DNA of 64,000 nucleotides from Clostridium sp. BNL1100 (GCF_000244875.1 NC_016791.1:4531001-4595000), one strand, 5' to 3'; shown: positions 33,045 through 42,793, numbered from the stretch's first letter. Notes: a model not told the origin generated them from the letters alone. Translations and numbers: made by a program.

Positions 33045-36000
33045 ATGTTTAAAATTTCTAAAGACACTATTTATTATTTGTCTACGCCAATGAGATACAA
33101 GAAGGGCATGGACTATTTCAGGGATAAGCGTATCAAATCCTTGTCCTTTAATCAAGAAATGCTGTTGTTTGACGCAACAGTTTTGGGAACTCACCCGTAC
33201 AATGTACAGGTGCGGTTTGCCAAGTCCGGTGAACTCACTGATTTTTCATGTACCTGTTCGGATTGTGAAAAGACAGGAAAAGGGTGCAAGCACATTGCCG
33301 CAGTTCTTTTCTTAATTAAGGAAAAGGATGAACAGGGTTTTTTTAATTCTACTGTTCAAAAGAAAGCAGCAAAAGATATTTTTCAATTTTTTTCAGATAA
33401 AGGTTCAGGTGTAAAGCTTACAATTAACGTCGAATTTAATCTTGAATTTATTAGCAGAAGGTTCTCAATTCCTAAAAAAGGGCCTATTGCCTCTCTATCT
33501 CTTCGCATAGGTACTGACAGACTTTATGTGGTCAGAAATATACGACAGATGTTGGAAAGCCTTAAAACCGGTAATGAGATTGTCTTTGGGAAAGGCTTTA
33601 CCTTTGACCCTGTTATATACGACTTTAAGGAAAATGACAAGCCTGTTATTTCATATCTTCAAGAAATATGGCAAAATGAGAATTTATTACATTATTTTAC
33701 GGGTGAGTCGAGTAAGTACAGTACCTTTATAGATAAAGATATTTTCCTCTCCGAAGCAGCTCTTAAAAGGCTTCTACAGATTTTGCGCGATACTCCTTTT
33801 AATGTAATACACAATAACATTAAAGTTCAGAATGTTATAATACAAAATGAGGATATCCCCTTGGAATTTACATTGACCGGAAACGCCTCATCCATAGATT
33901 TGAATATAGATACCAAATTGCCTCTTTACCAGATAACCTCTGATTCTGAATATTTTTTATACGGTGAAGCTATATACAGGGTATCAGCAGCCCAACGTGA
34001 CTACTTTAAACCCTTTTTTACCTATATGCAGCAGGAGAATATTAATCGAATAACCTTCATAGAAAAGGATAAGGAACGTTTCTTTTCAGAGGTACTTCCT
34101 TATGTTGAAAAAACAGGGCGGGTATACATAGATGAAAATGTTCAGGAAATGGTACAGCGAGTGGACTTTGAGCCTGAAATTTATCTGGACAAATTTGAAG
34201 ATATAATAACTGCTGATGTTAAATTCAAATATGGTGATCGTATAATCAATCCTTTCTCTGCCTTTGGAGATCAGGTCCCTATGGGTAAAATTCTCGTTCG
34301 GGACATGGAAAAAGAGGGTATCATTGTGGACATACTGGGCGAAAGCGATTTTAAGGTTAACGGTAATAGAATATATCTTGATGAGGAAGAAAAGATATTT
34401 GATTTTGTAAATACAATTGTTCCTAAACTACAGGAATATACGCAGATTTTCTATTCAGATAGCTTTAAAGCAATGACCATAAAAAGGCTACCTTCATTTT
34501 CTGGTTTTTTGAGACTGAATACAATGAACAATTTTCTGGAATTCAGCTTTGATATGGAAGGTGTAGGCCGTGATGAGCTATCGTCTATATTTCAGAACGT
34601 AAGAGAAAAAAAGAAATATTTCCGCTTGAAAAACGGAGCTTTTCTGCCCCTTGATTCAGAGGGACTTTTAACTATGTCTGAAATAATCGATCAGCTTGAG
34701 CTTACAATGGAGGATTTAGATAGTGAGCTGGTTCAACTTCCCATGTACAGAGCTTTTTTTATAGATGGTATGCTCAAGGAAACCGGAATGAAGTTCTTTG
34801 AACGTAATAAGGCCTTTAAAGATTTAGTTCATGATATTCATGAACCTTCCGAGACTGAATTTCAAATTCCCGAAACCCTTAAAGGAACTCTAAGAAATTA
34901 TCAGAAGCTTGGATTTAAATGGCTTAAAACTCTGTCGATATACGGGCTCGGAGGAATTCTTGCTGATGATATGGGTTTGGGAAAAACCTTGCAGGTTATT
35001 ACCCTGCTCCAGTATGATAAAAATGTTTCAGGCCCCGGAACATCTATAGTAATTGTTCCTACCTCTCTTATCTACAACTGGTGTTCGGAAGTTGACAAAT
35101 TTGCACCGGATTTGAAAATAACTGCTGTTGTCGGAAACAAAGCAGAACGTGAGGAACTAATAAAAACTGCTGTGAACTCGGATATAATAGTCACATCTTA
35201 TGCCCTTATCAGACGTGATGTTGACAACTACAAAGATTATTTGTTCAGATATTGCATACTGGACGAAGCTCAGCATATTAAAAACCCCGGATCGCAGGCA
35301 GCTAAAGCCGTAAAACAGCTTGTATCCAAGCACAGGTTCGCACTTACAGGAACACCTATGGAAAATAATCTTACGGAGCTGTGGTCGGTTTTTGATTTTA
35401 TTTTACCCGGATATTTACGGTCACACGGAAAATTTGTTGAAAAATTTGAATCGCCGATTTCAAAAGGAGACAGTGCAGCTCTAACCTCCTTGAGCAAACA
35501 ATTAAAACCTTTTATACTTAGAAGGCTTAAGCAGGACGTTCTCAAGGAACTACCAGAAAAAATCGAGCATATCATTAAAGCAGACCTTACAGAGGAACAG
35601 AAAAAGCTTTATGTTGCTTATCTGGAGCAAGCTAAAGGAGATATTTTAAAGGAAATAAACCAAAATGGCTACGAACGCAGTCAAATAAAGATTTTGTCGG
35701 TAATTACACGATTAAGACAGCTTTGCTGCCACCCCTCGCTGTTTGTAGACAACTACGAAGGTGATAGCGGTAAGCTGCTGCTGCTCAAAGAAATAGTAGG
35801 AGACTCTCTTACCTCCGGGCACAGAATACTTCTGTTCTCGCAGTTTACATCAATGTTGGCAATTATAAGGCAGTGGCTGCAAGAGGAAGAAATAGATTAT
35901 TTATACCTAGATGGGTCGACTCCTGCTGACGAAAGAATGAAAATGGTTAAAAACTTTAATAACGGGCAGGGTCGGATTTTTCTTCTGTCCCTTAAATCGG

Positions 36001-36278
36001 GAGGAACCGGCTTGAATCTGACGGGTGCTGATACAGTTATTCACTATGACCCTTGGTGGAACCCGGCTGTAGAAGATCAGGCAACCGACCGTGCATACCG
36101 TATTGGTCAGCTAAAAACCGTCCATGTAATGAAGCTGGTTACACACGGCACAATAGAGGAAAAAATATTACGCCTTAAGGATAGAAAAAAACAGTTGGTT
36201 GATGCAGTTATTCAATCCGGGGAAACCCTTATTACAAAGATGACCAAAGAAGAATTGACGGAACTTTTTGAATTGTAA
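33045..36278 (+). CDS. SNF2-family helicase with SWIM zinc finger
   Basis: 1077 residues from ATG 33045 (GGAG six bases upstream; the frame opens with TTG 33033). The N-terminal SWIM zinc finger reads CTCSDCEKTGKGCKH (about residues 68-82). After a long bacterial SNF2 accessory region come the ATPase motifs: DDMGLGKTLQ (Walker A, about residue 650), DEAQHIKN (Walker B), LTGTPMENN, and the C-terminal DQATDRAYRIGQ motif VI. Such proteins are DNA-dependent ATPases that remodel protein-DNA or RNA polymerase complexes (compare RapA/HepA). It stands alone after agrC with a terminator behind it. The specific role is unknown. Confidence 0.92.
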   Translation: MFKISKDTIYYLSTPMRYKKGMDYFRDKRIKSLSFNQEMLLFDATVLGTHPYNVQVRFAKSGELTDFSCTCSDCEKTGKGCKHIAAVLFLIKEKDEQGFFNSTVQKKAAKDIFQFFSDKGSGVKLTINVEFNLEFISRRFSIPKKGPIASLSLRIGTDRLYVVRNIRQMLESLKTGNEIVFGKGFTFDPVIYDFKENDKPVISYLQEIWQNENLLHYFTGESSKYSTFIDKDIFLSEAALKRLLQILRDTPFNVIHNNIKVQNVIIQNEDIPLEFTLTGNASSIDLNIDTKLPLYQITSDSEYFLYGEAIYRVSAAQRDYFKPFFTYMQQENINRITFIEKDKERFFSEVLPYVEKTGRVYIDENVQEMVQRVDFEPEIYLDKFEDIITADVKFKYGDRIINPFSAFGDQVPMGKILVRDMEKEGIIVDILGESDFKVNGNRIYLDEEEKIFDFVNTIVPKLQEYTQIFYSDSFKAMTIKRLPSFSGFLRLNTMNNFLEFSFDMEGVGRDELSSIFQNVREKKKYFRLKNGAFLPLDSEGLLTMSEIIDQLELTMEDLDSELVQLPMYRAFFIDGMLKETGMKFFERNKAFKDLVHDIHEPSETEFQIPETLKGTLRNYQKLGFKWLKTLSIYGLGGILADDMGLGKTLQVITLLQYDKNVSGPGTSIVIVPTSLIYNWCSEVDKFAPDLKITAVVGNKAEREELIKTAVNSDIIVTSYALIRRDVDNYKDYLFRYCILDEAQHIKNPGSQAAKAVKQLVSKHRFALTGTPMENNLTELWSVFDFILPGYLRSHGKFVEKFESPISKGDSAALTSLSKQLKPFILRRLKQDVLKELPEKIEHIIKADLTEEQKKLYVAYLEQAKGDILKEINQNGYERSQIKILSVITRLRQLCCHPSLFVDNYEGDSGKLLLLKEIVGDSLTSGHRILLFSQFTSMLAIIRQWLQEEEIDYLYLDGSTPADERMKMVKNFNNGQGRIFLLSLKSGGTGLNLTGADTVIHYDPWWNPAVEDQATDRAYRIGQLKTVHVMKLVTHGTIEEKILRLKDRKKQLVDAVIQSGETLITKMTKEELTELFEL

Positions 36279-36282
36279 TAAT

Positions 36283-36315
36283 AAAACCAGAGGCAAATTA
36301 AAACCTCTGGTTTTT
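36283..36315. terminator. Bidirectional terminator between the SNF2 and aminopeptidase genes
   Basis: AAAACCAGAGG / CCTCTGGTTTT, 11-bp perfect stem with a 10-base loop, T-run on the plus strand and a T-rich stretch on the minus strand. It separates two converging genes. Confidence 0.9.
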
Positions 36316-36338
36316 CTATATTTTAAAATTTACTTTTT

Positions 36339-37454
36339 CTATTTTAAATTGTCAGGATTTAATGCTTGTAGCTCGGCCGGTACAAAAAGTCCATCTTTTC
36401 TTATGAGCTTATCATCAAACCATATTTCTCCTCCGCCATATTCAGGCCTTTGGATAAACACAAGATCCCAGTGGATTGAGGACTTATTCCCATTTGGACA
36501 CTCGTCATAACAGCTTCCGGGTGTAAAGTGAATACTTCCTCTTATCTTTTCGTCAAAGAGTGTATCCTTCATTGGAGTTTCAATGAAAGGATTAACTCCT
36601 ATTGCAAACTCCCCTACGTATCTTGCTGCTTCATCGGTATCAAATATTTCGTTAATACGCTCGGTATCGTTTGCCGTAGCATTAATAATCTTACCATCCT
36701 TAAACTCAAGGCGGATATTCTCAAAAGTTACCCCCTGATATACCGCAGGACAATTGTAGGATATTACACCATTTACCGAATCTTTAACCGGTGCAGTAAA
36801 TACCTCTCCGTCAGGAATGTTCATTTTACCATCACACTTTATTGCAGGCAGCCCTTTTATTGAGAATGTTAAGTCTGTCCCCCTTCCTGTAATTCTTACC
36901 TTGTCGGTAGCTTCCATTAACTTTACAAGTGGGTCCATAGCTTTTGACATTTTTGCATAATCAAGATTGCAAACATTAAAGTAAAAATCTTCAAAATATT
37001 CAGTTGGAGTGTTTGCAAGCTGTGCCATTGAGTGGGTAGGATATCTCATTACACACCATCTTGTGTGTTCTACACGCTGCTCTGAATGTACAGGCTTTGA
37101 AAACAGTGACATGTATATCTTCATCTTATCAGACGGAACAGAAGCCTTTTCGCTTACATTATCCCCTGACCTGATACCAATGTACGCATCCATGTCCTTC
37201 ATTCTCGCCAGTTCATAGCGTGCCATATCTTTTATTTGTTCTTCTGTACACTGTTCAAGAAGTACTCTTTCCAATTCCGGATTCTTTATTGTAAGGAATG
37301 GAATTGCTCCCACCTTGTATGCCTCACGGATTAAGGCTCTTGACAATGGAACCTCGTTACCGATATTCTCAATAAGGATTTTCTCTCCCTGTTTTAGTTC
37401 ACACGAGTAGTTAATCAAATTGTGTGCCAGTTTTTCTATACGTGGATCGTTCAT
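36339..37454 (-). CDS. M29-family aminopeptidase
   Basis: 371 residues, typical of the AmpS/AmpT/PepS thermophilic aminopeptidase family. The conserved metal-binding residues are in the C-terminal half: the Glu of VFTAPVKDSVNGV, and later GSIHFTPGSCYDE and SIHWDLVFI. It is a cytoplasmic metallo-exopeptidase that removes N-terminal residues from peptides. ATG 37454 is chosen because GGAGGT stands just upstream, inside the frame's longer version starting at 37469. It follows pepF by about 40 bases in the same direction, so the pair likely forms a peptide-degradation operon. Confidence 0.9.
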   Translation of the reverse strand: MNDPRIEKLAHNLINYSCELKQGEKILIENIGNEVPLSRALIREAYKVGAIPFLTIKNPELERVLLEQCTEEQIKDMARYELARMKDMDAYIGIRSGDNVSEKASVPSDKMKIYMSLFSKPVHSEQRVEHTRWCVMRYPTHSMAQLANTPTEYFEDFYFNVCNLDYAKMSKAMDPLVKLMEATDKVRITGRGTDLTFSIKGLPAIKCDGKMNIPDGEVFTAPVKDSVNGVISYNCPAVYQGVTFENIRLEFKDGKIINATANDTERINEIFDTDEAARYVGEFAIGVNPFIETPMKDTLFDEKIRGSIHFTPGSCYDECPNGNKSSIHWDLVFIQRPEYGGGEIWFDDKLIRKDGLFVPAELQALNPDNLK

Positions 37455-37495
37455 TACTATAACCTCCATTTGTTTGTTATGTTAACTAGTGTATA

Positions 37496-39301
37496 TTATA
37501 CTAAAAGTCCTTCCAATTCTTCCAGAGTTTTTTCAAATACGTTTAATGCATCTTGAATAGGCTGTGGGGATGAAAGGTCTACACCTGCTATTTTTAAAAG
37601 CTCTATTGGATAGTTTGAACCTCCACCTTTAAGGAACTCTAAATATTTATCAACTGCCGGCTTGCCTTCTTTATATATTTTTTCAGCAATAGCAGTAGCA
37701 GCTGAGAAGCCTGTAGCATACTTGTATACATAAAAACTGCTGTAGAAATGAGGAATTCTTGACCATTCCATTGCAATTTCTTCGTCAACGTTAACTGCTT
37801 CTCCGAAATACTTTTTGTTCAGGTCATAGTAAATATCGCAAAGCTCCTGTGCATTCAGTGCCTCTCCCTGTTCTGTCTTTTGGTGTATAAGCTTTTCAAA
37901 TTCTGCGAACATTGTCTGTCTGAATACTGTTCCCCTGAACTCCTCAAGATAGTGATTCAGCAAATATGCCTTCTCCTTCTTGCTTTCAGATTTTGATAAC
38001 ATATATCTCATAAGGAGTGACTCATTTACCGTTGATGCAACCTCTGCAACAAATATCCTGTATTGGGAATACACATAAGGTTGAGTCATATTGGTATAGA
38101 ATGAGTGCAGTGCATGGCCCATTTCATGTGCAAGAGTATACACATCATTTATGTTGTCCTGGTAATTAAGCAGTACATAAGGGTGAGTTTTGAAAGCTCC
38201 CCATGAATATGCTCCGCTGGTTTTGCCTTCATTTTCATAAATATCAACCCAGCCTGAGTCAAAGCCCTTTTTAAGATATCCGATATATTCATCTCCAAGC
38301 GGCTTTAGTCCCTCTTCTACAAGCTTCTTACCTTCCTCATAGGTAACTTTCTTGTCGTATTCTTCAACCATGGGAACATACAAATCATACATATGAAGCT
38401 CATCCAGCTTTAGTACCTTTTTTCTCAGCTTCAAATATCTATCCAGCAGATGCAGGTTTTTATTTACTGTTTCAATAAGGTTGTCATATACCTTTACGGG
38501 TACGTTGTCGTTATCCAAAGATGCTTCTAATGCTGAAGGATATTTTCTTACAACGGAGTAAAACCTGTTTTTCTTTACATTGCCCGTAAGGGATGCACCA
38601 AGTGTGTTTTTCATTTTGTCGTAAGTACTGTACACAGCTTCAAAAGCGTCTTTGCGGACTCTCCTGTCCCTACTCTCCAACATTGTGGAATATCTGCCCT
38701 TTGTAACTTCTATTTCCTCACCTTTTTCATCCCGAATATGGGGAAATTTTATGTCCGCATTGTTGTACATGGTGAAGATATCACCTGCTGTGTCAGATAT
38801 TTCAGTTGAGAGTGCAAGTATCTGTTCTTCCTGCTCAGATAAAATATGCTCCTTTTGTCTCAAATTTTCCTGTACCATAAACATGTACATGGAAAGTTCT
38901 TTATTCGAATTCATAAAAGACATCAGCTTGTCTTCGGGTATTGCCAGCATTTCGGGGACAATAAATGAAATTGCGGTATAAACCTCTGTACCAAGGGTAG
39001 AAGCTCTTTCAGTCAATGCCTGATAGGTTGAATTTCCGTTATCCTCATCCCTTTTCATTCTTGCATAAACAAAAATTTTGTCATTAAGGGACAGTAATTC
39101 ATCACTTTTCTTAAAGCAGTCAAGAAGTGTATCAGCACTATTTCCAAGCTTGCCCTTGAAGTTTCCCATTTGTGCAGCCAATTCCTTAACTGTCTTGAAG
39201 TCCTTTTCCCACGAATCCTTGTCCTTATATATATCCTCAAGTTTCCATTTAAACCTATCCTCTATGTCTTTTCTCTTTGGAAGTGTCTTTCCTGAAGCCA
39301 T
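37496..39301 (-). CDS. pepF: Oligoendopeptidase F
   Basis: 601 residues of the M3B metallopeptidase family. The zinc motif is LAHEMGHALHSF (about residue 390), with the third ligand Glu in FVAEVASTVNE downstream. The N-terminal helical lobe (LKWKLEDIYKDKDSW-like start) and LPKRKDIEDRFKW are typical. It cuts peptides of about 7-17 residues in the cytoplasm. GGAGGT precedes ATG 39301. The aminopeptidase gene follows directly, so oligopeptides cut by PepF could be finished by it. Confidence 0.95.
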   Translation of the reverse strand: MASGKTLPKRKDIEDRFKWKLEDIYKDKDSWEKDFKTVKELAAQMGNFKGKLGNSADTLLDCFKKSDELLSLNDKIFVYARMKRDEDNGNSTYQALTERASTLGTEVYTAISFIVPEMLAIPEDKLMSFMNSNKELSMYMFMVQENLRQKEHILSEQEEQILALSTEISDTAGDIFTMYNNADIKFPHIRDEKGEEIEVTKGRYSTMLESRDRRVRKDAFEAVYSTYDKMKNTLGASLTGNVKKNRFYSVVRKYPSALEASLDNDNVPVKVYDNLIETVNKNLHLLDRYLKLRKKVLKLDELHMYDLYVPMVEEYDKKVTYEEGKKLVEEGLKPLGDEYIGYLKKGFDSGWVDIYENEGKTSGAYSWGAFKTHPYVLLNYQDNINDVYTLAHEMGHALHSFYTNMTQPYVYSQYRIFVAEVASTVNESLLMRYMLSKSESKKEKAYLLNHYLEEFRGTVFRQTMFAEFEKLIHQKTEQGEALNAQELCDIYYDLNKKYFGEAVNVDEEIAMEWSRIPHFYSSFYVYKYATGFSAATAIAEKIYKEGKPAVDKYLEFLKGGGSNYPIELLKIAGVDLSSPQPIQDALNVFEKTLEELEGLLV

Positions 39302-39468
39302 TTTTTTACCTCCGCTTTTCCTAATATAATTTTGGTTACTGGTTATTCTATTCGCTATATTACTTAATATCTCACTATATCTAATAATTATAAAACAACC
39401 TAATACTCTTTTCCATGCATTTCCTATATAAAGTTATTTATAGGTATGATTTTAAAATAAAAATAGCC

Positions 39469-39497
39469 TTGAAATGTTCAAATTTTTTTAGTATACT
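39469..39497 (+). promoter_or_regulatory. Promoter of tRNA-Arg
   Basis: TTGAAA (39469-39474) and TATACT (39492-39497) with an exact 17-base spacer, 30 bases before the mature tRNA 5' end. Confidence 0.75.
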
Positions 39498-39527
39498 ATG
39501 ATAGTTGTTAAAAGGAAATTTATTTAT

Positions 39528-39604
39528 GCGCCCGTAGCTCAGCAGGATAGAGCGTCGGTTTCCTAAACCGCAGGTCGCACGTTCGAATCGTGTCGGGCGT
39601 ACCA
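39528..39604 (+). tRNA. tRNA-Arg (anticodon CCT)
   Basis: Cloverleaf drawn by hand: acceptor GCGCCCG pairs with CGGGCGT (one G-U at the end). The D stem is GCTC/GAGC, the anticodon loop TTCCTAA gives CCT, and the T arm GCACG-TTCGAAT-CGTGT follows. The discriminator is A and CCA is encoded. The anticodon stem pairs over four of five positions, with a T-C mismatch at 27-43. It decodes AGG. A promoter and terminator flank it, so it is an independent unit. Confidence 0.95.
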
Positions 39605-39608
39605 AAGT

Positions 39609-39640
39609 AAGCTTGTAGCCACTGGGCTATAAGCTTTTTT
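39609..39640 (+). terminator. Terminator after tRNA-Arg
   Basis: AAGCTTGTAGCC / GGCTATAAGCTT (12 bp, one G-U pair) with a 4-base loop and TTTT, starting 4 bases after the encoded CCA. Confidence 0.88.
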
Positions 39641-39720
39641 GTTTTCACACCTTTTTCTTGCATATATATACATTATATTATAAAATACCTTAGTCTAACA
39701 CTTATTTAGGAGGATAATAT

Positions 39721-40662
39721 ATGAATTCGAGGAAATGTTTTTCTGTATTAATTGTAATAATGGTTATAATCAGCTTATCAATCAGTACTTTTGCTGTCGC
39801 AACCAAATATTCATCAGTAATTGGCGGTGGTAATGAAGTTTACTTTACCACAAGCGACGGTAAATTGTATGTTACTCAGCCTAATAGCAATAATCTGGTT
39901 CAAATTAAAAAAGTATCTAATGTAAAAATGGCTGCAGATGATGTTTACTTTGGTCTGTGGGTTATGGATAAATCAGGATATGTGTACTATTATCAGGATG
40001 ATCCCGATCACGTTGGTACTTACCCTACCAAAAAGAAGCTTGATAAATTGGGTACGGTAAAATCTATTAGTATAGGCTCGGAGGGAATGTATGCCTTAAA
40101 AACTGACGGATCAGTCTGGGGTGTTAACAACAAGCTTCAAGTCTTTAAAGTAGAAGGTCTTTCCGGTGTAACCAGTATATCAATAAAAGATTTTGATGTT
40201 ATAGCTCTGAAAAGTAATGGAACGGTATGGCAGTGGCGTGATGAGGCTGTTATAGCAGATTTTGCTAAAAAGAGGCCATTAACTCAAATAACTGAGTTGA
40301 AAAATGTCAAACAAATCTCAGCTGGAGCTAGTAATGGCTTAGCTCTAAAAAAGGACAATACAGTTTGGCAATGGAGTTTTGATAGTGAAGGAGTTCCGAA
40401 GCCAGTGCAAATAAAAGGCTTCACAGGTGCAAAATCAATTGAAGCTGGAAGAATGGAAGGGTATGTAATTGATGGTACCGGAAATGTGTGGACTTGGAAA
40501 CAATGGGGGGATAAGAAGAATTCACCTTCTAAAATTAAAGGGTTCACACAAATTATCAGTATGGCTGCCAGTGGTAAAGACTCTTATGATGGATTTTCAA
40601 ACGGTCGTTTAGTGGCTTTTGATAAAAACAATAAATTTAAAATATATAATGTTGGTTATTAA
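39721..40662 (+). CDS. Secreted RCC1-repeat-like beta-propeller protein
   Basis: 313 residues. A signal peptide (MNSRKCFSVLIVIMVIISLS, cut near TFA-VA at about residue 25) precedes a chain of ~50-residue repeats. These carry the pattern 'V-x-x-I/A-x-G-x-x-x-x-A-L-K-x-D-G-x-V-W', for example SIGSEGMYALKTDGSVWG and ISAGASNGLALKKDNTVWQW. This is the RCC1/BLIP-II propeller repeat. Such secreted proteins in clostridia are often of unknown role; ligand or wall binding is possible. There is no anchor or dockerin. GGAGG precedes ATG 39721. It is a single-gene unit behind the tRNA. Confidence 0.82.
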   Translation: MNSRKCFSVLIVIMVIISLSISTFAVATKYSSVIGGGNEVYFTTSDGKLYVTQPNSNNLVQIKKVSNVKMAADDVYFGLWVMDKSGYVYYYQDDPDHVGTYPTKKKLDKLGTVKSISIGSEGMYALKTDGSVWGVNNKLQVFKVEGLSGVTSISIKDFDVIALKSNGTVWQWRDEAVIADFAKKRPLTQITELKNVKQISAGASNGLALKKDNTVWQWSFDSEGVPKPVQIKGFTGAKSIEAGRMEGYVIDGTGNVWTWKQWGDKKNSPSKIKGFTQIISMAASGKDSYDGFSNGRLVAFDKNNKFKIYNVGY

Positions 40663-40739
40663 TTTCTAATTGTAAAAACGGCTTAGAATCCTTTTGTTCT
40701 TGGAAAACGTTAACAATCATTTTGATAAATTAATGTGGT

Positions 40740-40844
40740 TTGACTGAGTTATTTAGTGGTACCCTTGTTATTGACGGTAAAATACAAGGGTCGAGAGAAT
40801 CATTGGATATAGCCACAAATATGCTTAAAGAAATTTTCATTTAA
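40740..40844 (+). pseudogene. Possible C-terminal gene remnant
   Basis: A 34-codon open stretch (LTELFSGTLVIDGKIQGSRESLDIATNML...) ends in TAA 11 bases before a strong terminator. It has protein-like composition but no credible start codon with a ribosome site. It looks like the tail of a lost gene; I do not recognise the family. Confidence 0.35.
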
Positions 40845-40854
40845 ATTAAAATAG

Positions 40855-40890
40855 ACCTTGGGGGCTTAAAGTAGCTCCCAAGGTTTTTTC
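40855..40890 (+). terminator. Terminator downstream of the gene remnant
   Basis: ACCTTGGGGGCT / AGCTCCCAAGGT, 12 bp with one G-U pair, loop of 6 bases, followed by TTTTTT on the plus strand. Confidence 0.82.
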
Positions 40891-41046
40891 ATAGCAAATT
40901 AGCCTTCTCTTTCATCAGCTTTACTACTTTATACTTAATACTTTAATATCATTATTTAGAATAAGCAAATGAAGAGATTGTATTATCTCTTTTTCAAACC
41001 AAGATTAGAACATATGGAAAAAGAGTAACTAAGAATACTTTGTCAT

Positions 41047-41093
41047 AAAAAATGCACCTCCGAACGTTAGATTGTGTCTAAAGTTTGGGGTGC
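41047..41093 (-). terminator. Terminator after the MFS gene
   Basis: On the minus strand GCACCCCAAACTTTAGA pairs imperfectly with TCTAACGTTCGGAGGTGC and is followed by ATTTTTTATG. It lies about 80 bases beyond the MFS stop codon. Confidence 0.65.
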
Positions 41094-41170
41094 ACTGTAA
41101 AACATAGAAAAATTCCCGTATGTACTGTCGTAAATAAAGCCGTTGGATGCAAGTCACAAATTTTCCCCCA

Positions 41171-42460
41171 CTACTCCACCTCCTGCCCCGCTTCAAATAC
41201 ACTATATTTTGTTTTCCTCTGATAAACATTGAAAACTACCATTGAAACCAGCAAAAGCACAGAACATGCCAAAAACATTACAGTGTAATTAAAATATTGA
41301 GAAATTCCTCCACCAATAATTGGCCCCAATCCCTGGCCAATGTCTGCGCCAATATAAAATGTACTGGTTGCTACCCCAACCCTGCTTGGGTTTACCCTCT
41401 TGATACTCTCTGCCTGAAGTGATAACTGGCCGCCACCTTGTCCAATGGACTTCAATACAGATGCAACTATCAGCAGTCCGAGTGTCGGTGCAAATCCTAT
41501 CAAAGCCATGGAAATAGCAGAAACTATCAGTGAAATATTCACTGTAATAGTCAAGCCTTTTTTATCAACTATCCGCCCCACAAACAGGCGTAAAAGAAAA
41601 ACTACAACCGCCCCTACGGAAAAGAATATTCCGATATTTGAAATATTTCTTTCTTTCCCCAAAAGAATTAAGAACGAGCTTACTAACCCGTTTCCAAAGG
41701 AGAACATACCACCCATTATCGCATAAAGAATACCCTCTTTAGCAATTAAGGAGTCAATTGTGAGTGAACTTTTTACGCTCACATTTTCTGCTTTTCTTTC
41801 TTCAATGGGATACCTTAAACATAGCAGCAATGCCGCTCCTATAAAGGACAACAAAGCAATGACAATAAACAATGATTGAAACCCATACTTATCAGCAACG
41901 TATATCCCTATATTCGGACCAATGATCGAAGCCACTACCTGCCCAATTCCATAGTAGCCTATCCCTTCCCCCAAGCGGTCCTTGGGAATAAATCTGGTAG
42001 CAAGGGCAATATTTACGGTACTGCTGACACCAAATGCAATCCCGTGAAGCAACCTGAAAGAAAAAAGTACCGGGATACTTGAAGATAAAGAATATCCTAC
42101 AACTGATAGTCCGATAACTACGTTTGCCAAAATGCACAGGTACTTTTTGTTAAATATGTCTGACATCATTCCCGCAAATGGACGCATGACTAGTGCTGCA
42201 ACAGAAAAAATTCCCGATATCACACCGGCTATTCCCAGTGAATTTTGAATGCCCATTGAATATTTGGAAATAACGGTATAAACCATATTGAATCCCGTAG
42301 CCGTTATAACGCTGACAGCTATCAAAAAAATAAAAGATCTGCTCCACAATATACTTTTATTTTTTTGACCGTCATTATTATCTATATTATTAGAAAAAGA
42401 CATCTGCGTCGGAGCTACCTCCTCAGTATAGGAGATATTATTTTTTAAATGCTTTAACAT
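41171..42460 (-). CDS. Major facilitator superfamily transporter
   Basis: 429 residues with about 12 hydrophobic helices in two halves. The loop between helices 2 and 3 has the MFS signature (FAGMMSDIFNKKYLCI), and a second copy follows in the C-terminal half (FVGRIVDKKGLTI). A 35-residue polar N-terminus precedes the first helix. It resembles sugar/drug efflux-type MFS permeases, but the substrate cannot be read. ATG 42460 has GGGTGGG upstream. It is a single leftward gene, with its back to the esterase genes; no regulator is obvious. Confidence 0.85.
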   Translation of the reverse strand: MLKHLKNNISYTEEVAPTQMSFSNNIDNNDGQKNKSILWSRSFIFLIAVSVITATGFNMVYTVISKYSMGIQNSLGIAGVISGIFSVAALVMRPFAGMMSDIFNKKYLCILANVVIGLSVVGYSLSSSIPVLFSFRLLHGIAFGVSSTVNIALATRFIPKDRLGEGIGYYGIGQVVASIIGPNIGIYVADKYGFQSLFIVIALLSFIGAALLLCLRYPIEERKAENVSVKSSLTIDSLIAKEGILYAIMGGMFSFGNGLVSSFLILLGKERNISNIGIFFSVGAVVVFLLRLFVGRIVDKKGLTITVNISLIVSAISMALIGFAPTLGLLIVASVLKSIGQGGGQLSLQAESIKRVNPSRVGVATSTFYIGADIGQGLGPIIGGGISQYFNYTVMFLACSVLLLVSMVVFNVYQRKTKYSVFEAGQEVE

Positions 42461-42734
42461 TTTAATATACCCACCCTTATATGTAATGTCGGTATCAGAG
42501 GAAATTATCTACCGGAAGTATTATGTAAACGTTGGTGCGAATACACGATTCGGGAGAAACAATCCCATAAGATTTGTTAAATTAAGAAATGTATTCACAT
42601 AAAGCATTCTACTAATAACAGGTTGCTATTTCGTTTTACCAACAAAATTATTATATTTGTACTTCTATATTCTGTCAATCATAAGAAAAAAAGTCACATA
42701 TCTACGGCTTAAACATTACAAATACTTCTACATA

Positions 42735-42763
42735 TTGACATTGACAAAGGGATGAGATACAAT
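42735..42763 (+). promoter_or_regulatory. Esterase-gene promoter (sigma-A type)
   Basis: Perfect TTGACA (42735-42740), a 17-base spacer and TACAAT (42758-42763). The next bases start the inverted repeat at 42763-42793. Confidence 0.78.
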
Positions 42764-42793
42764 TGCATTATGGTTGCTAAAACGATAATGCAA
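42763..42793. promoter_or_regulatory. Inverted repeat at the esterase promoter, probable operator
   Basis: TTGCATTAT (42763-42771) and ATAATGCAA (42785-42793) are a perfect 9-bp inverted repeat, extended by GTT/AAC across one mismatch. It overlaps the expected transcription start. A LacI-family regulator encoded at 46864 is the nearest candidate binder, by inference. Confidence 0.65.

Larger units (their letters stand above)
40663..41170. other. Gene-poor region with a possible gene remnant and two terminators
   Basis: 508 bases between the RCC1-like gene and the MFS gene. It holds a short open stretch (40740-40844), a strong terminator (40855-40890) and a second hairpin on the minus strand (41047-41093). 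The remainder is AT-rich with no visible gene. Confidence 0.6.

Noticed and set aside
41029-41229. 66-codon frame on the minus strand overlapping the MFS stop
   Set aside because: It overlaps the MFS gene in another frame and crosses its terminator hairpin; no ribosome site.
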